The notes beneath the pieces are model-generated. The model was not told the DNA's origin. It ran no database searches and saw only the letters and a list, made by a program, of their open reading frames with translations. Made by a program: the position numbers and the translations under genes. 64,000 bases of DNA from Flavobacteriales bacterium (GTDB lineage: Bacteria > Bacteroidota > Bacteroidia > CAIKAF01): positions 1-64,000 of the forward strand of contig JAOABX010000011.1 of assembly GCA_026418175.1 (NCBI GenBank). The letters run 5' to 3'. Of this stretch, positions 8,803-17,589 are shown piece after piece. Position 1 is the stretch's first letter, and each line of letters begins with the position of its first letter.

Positions 8803-9591
8803 TTATTTGGGCATTAAGCCTTCAAACCCACCTTTGTAGATGATACTTTCCGGAAAAACTTCTTTAGGTTCTTTTACCAAATGCCGTTTTTCATCATCCG
8901 GATGAAGGAACCCTTTATCGTAGCGAAGGGTTTCTTTTACTTTGCCGTTATCCTCATAAATAGTAAATACGCCTTGCCTCAAGCCTTTTGCATATGTTCC
9001 TTCCATTAGTTTTTTTGAATTGGAATGATAATATGTGATTTTTCCATCCAACGTATCATTTTTAAAAGTTCCATCCGTTTTTAAGACACCACTTTCATAG
9101 AATTGTTTCCAGGGCCCTTCCCGTTTACCTTTTAGGTATGTAATTATTTCAAATGTTTTACCACTTCGGTAAAAAGTCTTTACAATACCATCGAGCAACC
9201 CATTTTTATACGGTTCTTCGCGCAGTTTTACAGAATCTTTACCATAATAATACCATATTCCTTCTTTTTTCCCTTTTACATAAATCCCCTCGGCTGTTTT
9301 AGTTTTATCAGGATCGTACATTTTAAGGTTAGTGGTGATGCCATCAGTAAGATATTCCACCTCTAAAAACACTTCGCCGGTTTCGTAGTAAAAAAACCAA
9401 ACTCCTACCCGTTTATTGTTTTTATAAACTCCTTTTGATTTGATTTGGGTTTTTGCCTGGTCATAATATTCAATCCATTCGCCTTGTTTCAACCCCTTGC
9501 TGTCTTTTTGGTTGATGGGTTGAGCCCAATGCAGATGATGTGATGTCATCCATACCAGCAATATCACAATTATTCTTTTCATAGTTTCCAA
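8803..9591 (-). CDS. Exported MORN-repeat protein
   Basis: 262 residues; a signal peptide follows (MKRIIVILLVWMTSHHLHWAQ, about residues 4-24). The gene may start at the ATG at 9591 or at a second ATG at 9582. The body consists of about seven MORN_2-type repeats in tandem, including KQGEWIEYYD, GKKEGIWYYYGKD, GLLDGIVKTFYRSGKT, GKREGPWKQFYESG and GLRQGVFTIYEDNGK. It resembles the MORN protein at 4.4-5.1 kb in plan but has more repeats and is not next to a protease. The function is unknown. The repeats form a regular beta-hairpin sheet in known MORN proteins. Confidence 0.8.
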   Translation of the reverse strand: METMKRIIVILLVWMTSHHLHWAQPINQKDSKGLKQGEWIEYYDQAKTQIKSKGVYKNNKRVGVWFFYYETGEVFLEVEYLTDGITTNLKMYDPDKTKTAEGIYVKGKKEGIWYYYGKDSVKLREEPYKNGLLDGIVKTFYRSGKTFEIITYLKGKREGPWKQFYESGVLKTDGTFKNDTLDGKITYYHSNSKKLMEGTYAKGLRQGVFTIYEDNGKVKETLRYDKGFLHPDDEKRHLVKEPKEVFPESIIYKGGFEGLMPK

Positions 9592-9726
9592 TCACTACAA
9601 AAATAAACAATTAAAATGGCGATTTAGTATCCAACTTCCTGCAGAACTATCAATGATTTTTAACAATTTGCTCTCAGGGTTTCTTATTCCTGCTATGCAA
9701 TCATGCAAAAATCCCCAAGATTCGTG

Positions 9727-9734
9727 TATTTTTG
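9727..9734 (+). promoter_or_regulatory. Bacteroidota -7 box for gltX
   Basis: TATTTTTG matches TAnnTTTG exactly and ends 18 bases before the gltX ATG at 9753. This leaves a leader of only about 10-15 nt. No clear -33 TTTG is present. Confidence 0.5.
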
Positions 9735-9752
9735 CACACCTTAAAACATGGT

Positions 9753-11291
9753 ATGGAGAAAGAAATAAGAGTTCGTTTTGCCCCCAGCCCTACAGGGCCT
9801 CTTCATCTAGGTGGTGTACGTACGGCGTTATACAATTACTTGTTTGCCCGCAAACATGGAGGTAAGATGATTTTACGCATTGAAGATACGGATCAAACAC
9901 GTTTTTATCCGGGTGCGGAGGAGTATATTGTAGAATCTCTTACATGGTGTGGAATTCAGTTTGACGAAGGTGTGCATGTGGGAGGCCCGGATGCTCCTTA
10001 CCGCCAGAGTGAACGCAAGGAAATGTATCGGCAATATGCAGATATGTTAGTAGAGAAAGGCCATGCCTATTATGCGTTTGATACGTCCGAAGAATTAGAT
10101 GAAATCCGTGAACGAATGAAAGCTGCCGGAAATAGTGCCTGGCAATATAATCACATCACTCGGGTGAATATGAAAAATTCTCTCACCTTGCCGGCAGATG
10201 AAGTAAAACGTAGGCTTGAAAGTGGTGAACCGTATGTAATACGCATTAAAATTCCAAGAAACGAAGAAGTAAAACTTCATGATTTAATACGTGGGGTGGT
10301 AGTGGTAAATACAAATAACCTGGATGATAAAGTATTGTTTAAATCTGATGGAATGCCTACCTACCATTTAGCTAATGTGGTGGATGATTACCTGATGCGT
10401 ATTTCGCATGTGATTCGTGGAGAAGAGTGGTTACCATCGGCTCCACTGCATGTGTTATTATATAAATACCTGGGTTGGGAAGATGTGATGCCTGAATTTG
10501 CTCATCTTCCCTTAATTCTTAAACCCGATGGAAACGGAAAACTGAGTAAACGCGATGGAGACCGTCTGGGATTTCCGGTTTTTCCACTGGAATGGAAAGA
10601 TCCGTTTACTGGTGAAATATCCAGTGGCTACCGCGAATCAGGTTGGTTCCCTGAAGCTGTAGTCAATTTAGTGGCTTTGTTGGGTTGGCATCCGGCCGAT
10701 AATCAGGAAGTGTTCAGCATGGAAGAACTGATTCAGGCCTTCAGCCTTGACCGTGTTTCCAAATCAGGAGCTAAGTTTGATGTAGATAAAGCACGCTGGT
10801 TTAATCAATATTACCTCCGTCAAAAATCTAATGAAGAACTGGCCGACTTGGTAGCTCCTTTTTTTGAAAAAGATGGAATAACTGTAGATAAAGAAAAACT
10901 GGTAAGGGTAGTATCAGCGGTGAAAGAGCGAGCTGTATTTCCTATGGATATTTATAAAGATGCTGGTTATTTTTTTGTAAGACCAAAATCGCTGGATATG
11001 GATCAGTTACGCAAAAAATGGAAAGAGGATACAGCTACTCATATTCAACGGTTGGCTGAAATATATGAATCGTTGGATACCTTTGAACCTTATGTTATTG
11101 AATCGACTACCAAACATTACTTAGAAGAAAATCACCTAAGTGTTGGTGCCATTATGCCGGTCATTCGAATTTTTTTAACCGGCTCATTGGTAGGACCCGT
11201 AGTATTTGATATTGCATCTATATTAGGAAAAGAAGAAACCATAGACCGATTGCGCACCGGAGTTTCCATTGCTAAGCAATTATTATCGTGA
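9753..11291 (+). CDS. gltX: Glutamyl-tRNA synthetase
   Basis: 512 residues from the ATG at 9753 (MEKEIRVRFAPSPTG). It charges tRNA-Glu. Class I signatures are present: the HIGH equivalent HLGG at residues 18-21 within PTGPLHLGGVRTALYNY, and the KMSKS equivalent KLSKR at 263-267. The alpha-helical anticodon-binding region fills the C-terminal third. An upstream TTG would add seven residues but falls inside the proposed -7 box, which argues against it. folB follows after 12 bases, so the two are likely co-transcribed. Whether the enzyme also charges tRNA-Gln cannot be judged without knowing if the genome has GlnRS or GatCAB. Confidence 0.97.
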   Translation: MEKEIRVRFAPSPTGPLHLGGVRTALYNYLFARKHGGKMILRIEDTDQTRFYPGAEEYIVESLTWCGIQFDEGVHVGGPDAPYRQSERKEMYRQYADMLVEKGHAYYAFDTSEELDEIRERMKAAGNSAWQYNHITRVNMKNSLTLPADEVKRRLESGEPYVIRIKIPRNEEVKLHDLIRGVVVVNTNNLDDKVLFKSDGMPTYHLANVVDDYLMRISHVIRGEEWLPSAPLHVLLYKYLGWEDVMPEFAHLPLILKPDGNGKLSKRDGDRLGFPVFPLEWKDPFTGEISSGYRESGWFPEAVVNLVALLGWHPADNQEVFSMEELIQAFSLDRVSKSGAKFDVDKARWFNQYYLRQKSNEELADLVAPFFEKDGITVDKEKLVRVVSAVKERAVFPMDIYKDAGYFFVRPKSLDMDQLRKKWKEDTATHIQRLAEIYESLDTFEPYVIESTTKHYLEENHLSVGAIMPVIRIFLTGSLVGPVVFDIASILGKEETIDRLRTGVSIAKQLLS

Positions 11292-11303
11292 TAGAATGCA
11301 TGT

Positions 11304-11666
11304 ATGACTGGTGAAATTCACATTCAGGGAATGAAATTCTACGGATATCATGGTTATTATCCGGAAGAAAGGGTAGAAGGAAGTTGGTACCTGGTAGATG
11401 TGACATTGGAAACAGATATTACCGGTGCAGCAGAAAACGATGATATTAGTGGAACAGTAAATTATGAGCAGATTTACAGGTTGGTAGAAACTCAGATGCA
11501 AAATCCTGTATCGCTTATTGAACATTTGGCAAAACGAATTGTTGATAGTATCCAGTTAACATTTACTCACCTAAACTGGCTGGAAGTAACTGTAAAAAAG
11601 TTGCAACCTCCCATTGGTGGTGAATGCGAATGGGTTAGTATCACATTGAAACATGGAACCAAATGA
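11304..11666 (+). CDS. folB: Dihydroneopterin aldolase
   Basis: 120 residues, the standard length. It cleaves 7,8-dihydroneopterin to 6-hydroxymethyl-dihydropterin and glycolaldehyde in folate biosynthesis. Family signatures are the N-terminal GMKFYGYHGYYPEER with its conserved Glu, the TVNYEQIY segment with the conserved Tyr, and the C-terminal VTVKKLQPP with the catalytic-region Lys. It lies 12 bases after gltX. Its last 14 bases overlap the start of the small cysteine-rich gene in another frame. No other folate genes are nearby. Confidence 0.94.
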   Translation: MTGEIHIQGMKFYGYHGYYPEERVEGSWYLVDVTLETDITGAAENDDISGTVNYEQIYRLVETQMQNPVSLIEHLAKRIVDSIQLTFTHLNWLEVTVKKLQPPIGGECEWVSITLKHGTK

Positions 11667-11850
11667 AGATAAAAAGCTGGTAACAAAAATTTGTCCACGT
11701 TGCCAGGAAAAATTTGTTTGTAACGAAAATGCGGGTTGTGCCTGCGAAAAAATATTTCTTACTAAGGATATTTTATCTTATTTGCGTACCAAATACATTG
11801 ATTGTTTGTGTATGCGATGTCTGGAATATTTTTCTCATTCAAAGAATTAG
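11653..11850 (+). CDS. Cysteine-rich CWC-type small protein
   Basis: 65 residues with eight cysteines at 14, 17, 23, 29, 31, 51, 53 and 56, arranged as CPRC, C, CxC and CLCMRCL. This matches the layout of the cysteine-rich CWC family, except that the central CWC reads CAC here. The spacing suggests a small metal-binding, probably zinc, domain in the cytosol. The gene overlaps the end of folB by 14 bases and shares its transcript. The function of the family is not established. The short length and overlap make it easy to miss, but the Cys pattern is too regular to be chance. Confidence 0.8.
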   Translation: MEPNEDKKLVTKICPRCQEKFVCNENAGCACEKIFLTKDILSYLRTKYIDCLCMRCLEYFSHSKN

Positions 11851-11888
11851 TCTAAAGAATATTTACAATATTCTGGCAGAATAATTGT

Positions 11889-11896
11889 TATTTTTG
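11889..11896 (+). promoter_or_regulatory. Bacteroidota -7 box, very short leader
   Basis: TATTTTTG matches TAnnTTTG exactly and ends only 6 bases before the ATG at 11903, so a transcript from here would be nearly leaderless. It serves the SPOR-domain gene. Confidence 0.5.
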
Positions 11897-11902
11897 TACC
11901 TT

Positions 11903-12313
11903 ATGAAGGTATTTTTAACATTTGTATTTATTTACACTGTTTGTTTTTCATTGTATTCACAACAAACCGGAGGTGTGTTGGTAATTCATTTTGACCGCGG
12001 GGTAGAAAGCGCTATTCAGGGGTACATTACACAAGTTACAGAAGAAAAGCCCAAAGGTTTTAGAGTTCAATTATGTTCAGAGTCTGGTAATAATGCCAAA
12101 ACCATTGCTAATGGAATAAAGTCACAATTTTTATCTAAATATAAAGATGTACCAGCATATTTGATTTGGGAATCTCCCAATTTTAAGGTACGGGTAGGTG
12201 ATTTTAAAACCCGGCTTGATGCAACATTATTTTGGAAGCAAATTCAGGATCACTTTCCTCAGTCGTATGTGGTAATGGATCAGATTAACTTGTTTCGTTC
12301 AGAACAGAAGTAA
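11903..12313 (+). CDS. SPOR-domain exported protein
   Basis: 136 residues from the ATG at 11903. A signal peptide covers about residues 1-20 (VFLTFVFIYTVCFSLYSQ). The region from about 52 to 130 has the SPOR-domain pattern: a first strand FRVQLCSESG, a helix, a second strand FKVRVGDFKTRLDA, a second helix and a final strand YVVMD. SPOR domains bind septal, glycan-stripped peptidoglycan; proteins of this plan in Bacteroidota are common and mostly uncharacterised. A TTG 18 bases upstream opens the same frame but precedes the proposed -7 box and gives a poorer signal peptide. It is convergent with the GT2 gene, 6 bp apart. Confidence 0.8.
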   Translation: MKVFLTFVFIYTVCFSLYSQQTGGVLVIHFDRGVESAIQGYITQVTEEKPKGFRVQLCSESGNNAKTIANGIKSQFLSKYKDVPAYLIWESPNFKVRVGDFKTRLDATLFWKQIQDHFPQSYVVMDQINLFRSEQK

Positions 12314-12319
12314 AACTGC

Positions 12320-13033
12320 TTATTTCATCCGAAGCAAACCATACTTAATGATGGTCCAGAGGATTTTAAATGCATCCATATTGCGAAGTTTTTTTCCTTC
12401 ACCTTCATTTCGTGGGAAATATCGAACCGGTACTTCAGCAATATTATTGCGTTTTACCCGTAGTGCTTTAATAATCAATTCGGCTTCGAATCCGAACCGG
12501 TTTTCACGAAGCGTAATTTTTTCGTAAAGATTCTTGTGAAAAAGCTTGTAACCGCAAGCCATATCTGTAATCTTTACATTAATCAAAATAGAAGTAAGTA
12601 ACGTAAATAATTTATTAGCCAAATAGCGTTTGTAAGATGATAATGGGCGGTATACTCCCTCCATGTACCGTGAACCGTTTACAAATTCTACCCCTAGTTC
12701 TTCCATGCATTCCACCATTCGGGGAATATCTTGAGGACGTAACTCCAGATCGGCATCCTGAATCAGAAATACATTTCCATGTGCATTGCTGATACCGGTT
12801 CTTACTGCAGCACCTTTACCCATATTTTTGTTGTGGCGGATGAGCCGTACCTGCGGAATTTCCTGTATTAGCTTTTCTACAACCGAATACGTGGCATCTG
12901 TAGAACAATCGTCAACAATTACTATTTCCCAGTATGTTACGGTTGAAGGAAAATTTGTGGATGCCACCAGTTTCACCACTTCTGGCACCAAGGCTTCTTC
13001 ATTATATACTGGTATAATAATGCTGAGAAACAT
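12320..13033 (-). CDS. Family 2 glycosyltransferase, polyprenyl-phosphate sugar synthase-like
   Basis: 237 residues from the ATG at 13033. GT-A signatures are FLSIIIPVYNEE at the N-terminus, VIVDDCSTDATY near residues 38-49, and the metal-binding Asp motif QDADLELRP. The sequence is of the dolichol/undecaprenyl-phosphate mannose synthase type: a short single domain with KITDMACGYKLFHKNLY and no C-terminal membrane helices. It would transfer a sugar from a nucleotide donor to a polyprenyl phosphate at the inner face of the inner membrane. It is divergent from the polytopic membrane protein at 13.1 kb, which could be a downstream user of the lipid-linked sugar. Confidence 0.88.
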   Translation of the reverse strand: MFLSIIIPVYNEEALVPEVVKLVASTNFPSTVTYWEIVIVDDCSTDATYSVVEKLIQEIPQVRLIRHNKNMGKGAAVRTGISNAHGNVFLIQDADLELRPQDIPRMVECMEELGVEFVNGSRYMEGVYRPLSSYKRYLANKLFTLLTSILINVKITDMACGYKLFHKNLYEKITLRENRFGFEAELIIKALRVKRNNIAEVPVRYFPRNEGEGKKLRNMDAFKILWTIIKYGLLRMK

Positions 13034-13117
13034 ATCAGACCTCAAACCTACATAAAATTTTAATTCTTATCCGGTGAATGTTTATTCAAGCAACCGGGCA
13101 TTTACTATCATTGTAGT

Positions 13118-14554
13118 ATGAATCAGCAAAAAATAAACCAGCCGCTGAAAGGAAAAATTGCCTGGCTAATGTGGACAGGACACCTGGCTATGATTACATT
13201 ACTGGTGTTTTCGGTTGTGTTTTTTGTGGAACGATGTACCTTTCTTGATCCCTCTTTTCAATTATTTGAAATGATTAACCGGGAAGGTTTTAAATATTAT
13301 GTACATCGGTATTCTATGGTGATCAATCAGGTGCTTCCGGTTATTGCTATAAAATCAGGTCTTTCCTTAAAATGGATCATGCTTAGTTATTCCGTTTCCT
13401 TTGTTGTGATCTATTATTTTTGTTTTATCCTAGGCCTTCATGTACTTAAAGACCTTGCAGCTCCCATTGCTTTGGCTGCTGTGCCGTTAGTTGTTCGGGA
13501 TGCATTTGTTCATTCTATCTCTGAAAATTGGTTAGGTATTGCATATAGCGGAGTGTTTTTTTCGTGGATCAGATTCAATTTATTGCGTGACCGGTTCGTG
13601 CCACCTCACTGGTTTTTTATCAATTCCATCCTTATTATTCTGGTGAATTATCACTTGCATCCTGTAACGTTATTTACGTTGAGTTTTTCACTCGTGTTTC
13701 TAGCCTTATTTTATCAACGGTTTAATAGCTGGCAACTTTGGACCGTTTTAGCGCTGATTGTGCTAATTTACGGATACAAATTTTTATTTCCTGCTACTGA
13801 TCATGAACAAGGCTTTTTTAGCAACGTAAAAAACATTCATGCCTGGCCCATGGCATTTAAAGGTGGATTATTTCGGTTTTTTACTTCGCACTTTTTTAAA
13901 TTATACATCTGGATCTTCCTATTTTGGGCAGTTTCCATGTTTTTGCTTTGGAAAAATGGAAAAGTATTGGCCACATTGTTTCTGGCAGCCTGGATGCCTG
14001 GATTTTTCTTTTTGATACTAATAACTTTTGGCAACGGAGAATCAATGGCCGGGATGGAAAGTCGTTTCATGCCGTTTATTTTTTTTACAATGATACCTTT
14101 TGCTTTGTGTTTGAATGATGCTTCTTTATTTGTGAAAAAAATTTCAATTGTTGTACTTGCATTGTTACTTGTATACAGTTTTTCAATGTTGGCTAGTAAA
14201 GTTCACACTAAATATACGGCCCGTTTGCAGTACATTGAATCTATTTTTCAACGACATGAACATATACCTACACGTAAGTTTTTTATAAAATATGCTAACC
14301 TGAATAAAGAAAAATGGGTACTTACCTGGGCTACAGCGGTTGAATCACTTTTATTAACTTCTGTAAAAGGAAGAGAATTCTCTAAAACATTATTTGTAGA
14401 AGATTTAGTGCCTATGCCAGAATGGATGTTGCAGGGAAATGACCGGTTTTTGCAAGTTGACTGGTGGCAATACATTAAAGAAGATAAACTTAATTCAAGG
14501 TATTTTGATTTGAAAAACACAGCATATTATGTAATAAAAGAATTTCAGCCGTAA
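13118..14554 (+). CDS. Polytopic membrane protein, unknown
   Basis: 478 residues with about ten hydrophobic segments through residue 370, then a soluble C-terminal region of about 110 residues. I recognise no family with certainty. The arrangement of membrane helices followed by a periplasmic-looking tail resembles GT-C glycosyltransferases, and a polyprenyl-phosphate sugar synthase is divergently transcribed 84 bp away. However, I cannot point to a family-defining acidic motif in the first loop. truA follows 5 bases after the stop, so the two probably share a transcript. Confidence 0.7.
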   Translation: MNQQKINQPLKGKIAWLMWTGHLAMITLLVFSVVFFVERCTFLDPSFQLFEMINREGFKYYVHRYSMVINQVLPVIAIKSGLSLKWIMLSYSVSFVVIYYFCFILGLHVLKDLAAPIALAAVPLVVRDAFVHSISENWLGIAYSGVFFSWIRFNLLRDRFVPPHWFFINSILIILVNYHLHPVTLFTLSFSLVFLALFYQRFNSWQLWTVLALIVLIYGYKFLFPATDHEQGFFSNVKNIHAWPMAFKGGLFRFFTSHFFKLYIWIFLFWAVSMFLLWKNGKVLATLFLAAWMPGFFFLILITFGNGESMAGMESRFMPFIFFTMIPFALCLNDASLFVKKISIVVLALLLVYSFSMLASKVHTKYTARLQYIESIFQRHEHIPTRKFFIKYANLNKEKWVLTWATAVESLLLTSVKGREFSKTLFVEDLVPMPEWMLQGNDRFLQVDWWQYIKEDKLNSRYFDLKNTAYYVIKEFQP

Positions 14555-14559
14555 TAAAA

Positions 14560-15330
14560 ATGAAAGATAATTTGCAACGATATTTTATAGAATGTGCCTA
14601 TGACGGAACAGCATACAATGGCTGGCAGATACAGCCTAATGGCATGGGCGTGCAGCAGGTTATAGAGGAAGCTTTGCATACGCTGTTTCGTAAAATATAT
14701 CCCATTCTTGGTTCTGGTAGAACAGATACCGGCGTGCATGCTCGTCAACAATTTGCCCATGTTGATCTTCCGGTAATGAATGATGATGCATTGCAACAAC
14801 TGGTTTATAAATTAAATAATATTTTACCTGAAGATATTTGTATTCGAAATATTTTTCCGGTGAAGCCAACAGCTCATGCACGTTTTGATGCCATTCGCCG
14901 TACATACAAGTATTATCTGTCGTTTCAAAAAGATGTGTTTTCTTTTCGACATCAATATTATTATCGTGGAAAATTAAATATGCAAGCCATGGAATCGGCA
15001 GCTGCTATTATTCCTCACTATACTGATTTTTCATCGTTTTGTAAGTCACATGCTGCATCTAAAACTCCATTTTGCAAAGTGGAAACTAGCTTTTGGGAAG
15101 AAACTGAACAAGGTTGGGTGTATACTATTTCTGCTGACCGTTTTTTACGTAATATGGTTCGGGCAATTGTTGGAACCATGATAGAAGCTGGAAAGGGTAA
15201 AATTTCAGCGGAAGAACTTCATCACATCATTCAAAAGAAAGACCGTCGTGCAGCTGGTTTTAGTGCTCCTGCCAATGGGCTTTTTTTGCATCGGGTAGAA
15301 TATCCGGAAGATATTTTTATTTTACAGTAA
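14560..15330 (+). CDS. truA: tRNA pseudouridine(38-40) synthase
   Basis: 256 residues. It converts uridines 38-40 of the tRNA anticodon arm to pseudouridine. The catalytic motif GSGRTDTGVHA is at residues 51-61 with nucleophilic Asp56. Other family elements are YDGTAYNGWQIQPNG near the N-terminus, HARFDAIRRTYKYYL and the C-terminal FLRNMVRAIVGTM. The length is normal. The gene begins 5 bases after the upstream membrane protein. Its 3' end overlaps the 3' end of the cyclase gene on the other strand by 9 bases. Confidence 0.96.
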   Translation: MKDNLQRYFIECAYDGTAYNGWQIQPNGMGVQQVIEEALHTLFRKIYPILGSGRTDTGVHARQQFAHVDLPVMNDDALQQLVYKLNNILPEDICIRNIFPVKPTAHARFDAIRRTYKYYLSFQKDVFSFRHQYYYRGKLNMQAMESAAAIIPHYTDFSSFCKSHAASKTPFCKVETSFWEETEQGWVYTISADRFLRNMVRAIVGTMIEAGKGKISAEELHHIIQKKDRRAAGFSAPANGLFLHRVEYPEDIFILQ

Positions 15331-17589
15331 TTGCTTATCTCCGTATTTTTTTAAATATCTGCCTAAAGCCCACAACGGGAAAACATTTCTATATGCGCTG
15401 TAGGTTATCATGCAATTGAAATTAAATACTCCTGAAATTTGCTCTTGAGGCCAATCGCCATTTAATTCCTGTTTTTTTAATAAAAAATTTATACCCCGGT
15501 CAATTACTTCTTTGTTCGGATAGTCAGCAGCCATTAAAGTAAGCAATGCCCATGATGTATTTACAATTTGTGATTCTTTTGATTCGATGTATTTTTTTTG
15601 TACAGAACTTTGAAATGATTCGCCCCATCCCCCGTCATCGCGCTGTTTACTACATAAAAACTCACAGGCTTTTTGAATGGCGATGTCAGGTATACCAGTT
15701 GAGTAATTATTGGCTCCTGCAGCTAGTAAAGCATCTACTCCAAACCAGGTTGCATAGGTAAAGCATACAGCCCATGAACCAAGCCATGAACCATCTTCTC
15801 TTTGTTTTTTTCGTATAAATTCTGCACCGCGTGCCAGACTTTTTTGTATTTCATATTTTTTATAATTCGGATAGTGTTTAGTGAATGTTGCTAAGGCTTG
15901 CATACTGGCTGAAGAACATTCAACATAGGAATAGTCAATCATGATATCGCCAAATACCTCGGAAGGATTCATCTTTTCGAGCCAACGTGGGGCTCTTGTA
16001 TTTTCATAACTAGCCCATCCGCCATCTTGGTTTTGAAAGGATAAAATTAAATCTGCCGACCAGTGTAATCGTTCATCTGATATTTTAGCTTTGACAGGTA
16101 TTTGTAGTTCATGAATTTTAAGCGAAGTTTTTAGTCCTTCCGATGTACAATCAGTAATGGGCCATCCATGTTCTAAAGTAGAAAATGGCCAACCCCCTTT
16201 GCTGGTGTGCCTAAAAAATTCTTTTGTTCCTGGAGGGTCTTCTTGTATTTGAGAAATTTCAGCGTAATGGTAGATTTTTTTTAGTACCTCTTTGCTTTTA
16301 TCGGAGGCTGGATATTCTAGTATAGCCTGGCCGGCAAACATGGTGTCCCATAATTGGGAACCATTGTAACCGTTCATTTTCATACCATCTTCAGCTATCC
16401 ATAAATAATCACTCCATCGGTCTTTGTGTTTTTTAAATGCTTCGCTATCTTTTCCGTGGGCATGCCAAATACATAACGAATTTATTACTTTATTAACCGG
16501 GCCAATATTGATATAGTTTGTTTGTAGATCTTCTGTTTCTATGTATTGTAACGCAAATTGCAGGGCTTTTTTTCTTAGCCAACGAATATGAAATTTTTCA
16601 TATGTATTTAGTATGGAATAAAGTATTTTTAGGAAATTGCTTTTGGGTGTGTAAACATCCTTGGGGCAAATAGTATTTCGGGCTTTTTTCCAGTTTATTT
16701 GGTCATAAGGTTCTGTATAAATTTCATTTCGTAGTTCAAGAATTAAATTATTTTCAGGAATCGTGATTTTTTGCCCATAAGCATACGACATGGGTAAATA
16801 CACCATGCGTGTGTGGCACCAATACTTCCCCGGATGAATAGGAAGCCATCGGGGTAGTATCCAAAGCTCCGGTAACAATGTATCACACCCTTTCCAATCA
16901 TAAGCTCCCAAAACTGATAGATAAAATTTTCCCCAGGATGGAGTACCGGTAGCACCTCCATTTGTTATTATCCATCTTCTGGCTTTTTCCAAAACAGGAT
17001 CTTGGGCTTTCATCCCCATTAGCCGCAGACTTACGTAGTGCATTACCGTGCCAAACATGGTAGATTCTCCCTCAATATGAAGTCCCCAACCACCATCGTT
17101 GCGCTGATGATTGAGAATATATCTTCGCATGAGTGTTTGAAATGGTTCTTCAATTTTTTCACCAGTTACATAAGCTGTTATTATCAATCCGGGTAGTAGA
17201 AACATTGGCCCCCCATAATCTCCCGGCCAGTTTCCATCTGTAGTTTGAAGCTGTGAATAAAATAAAACACCACTTTCAAATGCTTCCCGAATAGTTTTTT
17301 TCTGTTGACTTACGTAATTAGCAGAGGTATAAAGATGGCGCAAAACCTTATCACTAGCATTGGGATTAAGGATTGTATCAAATGTAAATGCTTGATCTAA
17401 TTCTTTTAAAAATCTCTGCGGACCAGGTTCATTCCAGTTAATAGGTGTATGTAGCTGGTATTCGTTTTTAATTTCAGCTTCAGGATCAAAAACCCATTGT
17501 TGCCTTCCTTTGTATGTTATCAGGCGAAAACATTTCCATAAGATAGTAGAAGTATTTTTTTTCTCAGAGGTTTCTATAAGTTCATTCAT
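15322..17589 (-). CDS. Oxidosqualene cyclase, cycloartenol-synthase-like
   Basis: 755 residues, the size of eukaryotic sterol cyclases. It should cyclise (S)-2,3-oxidosqualene to a tetracyclic or pentacyclic triterpenol. The initiating motif is DCTSE (480-484) with catalytic Asp480, in place of the DXDD of squalene-hopene cyclases. Cys558 in YVECSSAS matches the Cys that supports this Asp in human lanosterol synthase. Typical oxidosqualene-cyclase blocks are NWPGDYGGPMFLLPG (120-134), WCHTRMVYLPMSY (257-269) and GYNGSQLWDT (407-416), plus several QW-type repeats such as QREDGSW and QRDDGGWGESF. His259 suggests protosteryl chemistry; Tyr408, His474 and Ile478 match the product-determining Tyr410/His477/Ile481 of plant cycloartenol synthase. 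It is divergent from the squalene synthase gene. The product is predicted, not proven. Confidence 0.95.
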   Translation of the reverse strand: MNELIETSEKKNTSTILWKCFRLITYKGRQQWVFDPEAEIKNEYQLHTPINWNEPGPQRFLKELDQAFTFDTILNPNASDKVLRHLYTSANYVSQQKKTIREAFESGVLFYSQLQTTDGNWPGDYGGPMFLLPGLIITAYVTGEKIEEPFQTLMRRYILNHQRNDGGWGLHIEGESTMFGTVMHYVSLRLMGMKAQDPVLEKARRWIITNGGATGTPSWGKFYLSVLGAYDWKGCDTLLPELWILPRWLPIHPGKYWCHTRMVYLPMSYAYGQKITIPENNLILELRNEIYTEPYDQINWKKARNTICPKDVYTPKSNFLKILYSILNTYEKFHIRWLRKKALQFALQYIETEDLQTNYINIGPVNKVINSLCIWHAHGKDSEAFKKHKDRWSDYLWIAEDGMKMNGYNGSQLWDTMFAGQAILEYPASDKSKEVLKKIYHYAEISQIQEDPPGTKEFFRHTSKGGWPFSTLEHGWPITDCTSEGLKTSLKIHELQIPVKAKISDERLHWSADLILSFQNQDGGWASYENTRAPRWLEKMNPSEVFGDIMIDYSYVECSSASMQALATFTKHYPNYKKYEIQKSLARGAEFIRKKQREDGSWLGSWAVCFTYATWFGVDALLAAGANNYSTGIPDIAIQKACEFLCSKQRDDGGWGESFQSSVQKKYIESKESQIVNTSWALLTLMAADYPNKEVIDRGINFLLKKQELNGDWPQEQISGVFNFNCMITYSAYRNVFPLWALGRYLKKYGDKQLL

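Noticed and set aside
8803-9591. Repeat array of the DNA (CRISPR-like or satellite) within the MORN gene
   Set aside because: The periodicity is in the protein; the DNA repeats are diverged and there are no spacers.
15322-17589. Squalene-hopene cyclase
   Set aside because: The DXDD motif is absent; DCTSE, the larger size and the adjacent squalene monooxygenase gene point to an oxidosqualene cyclase.
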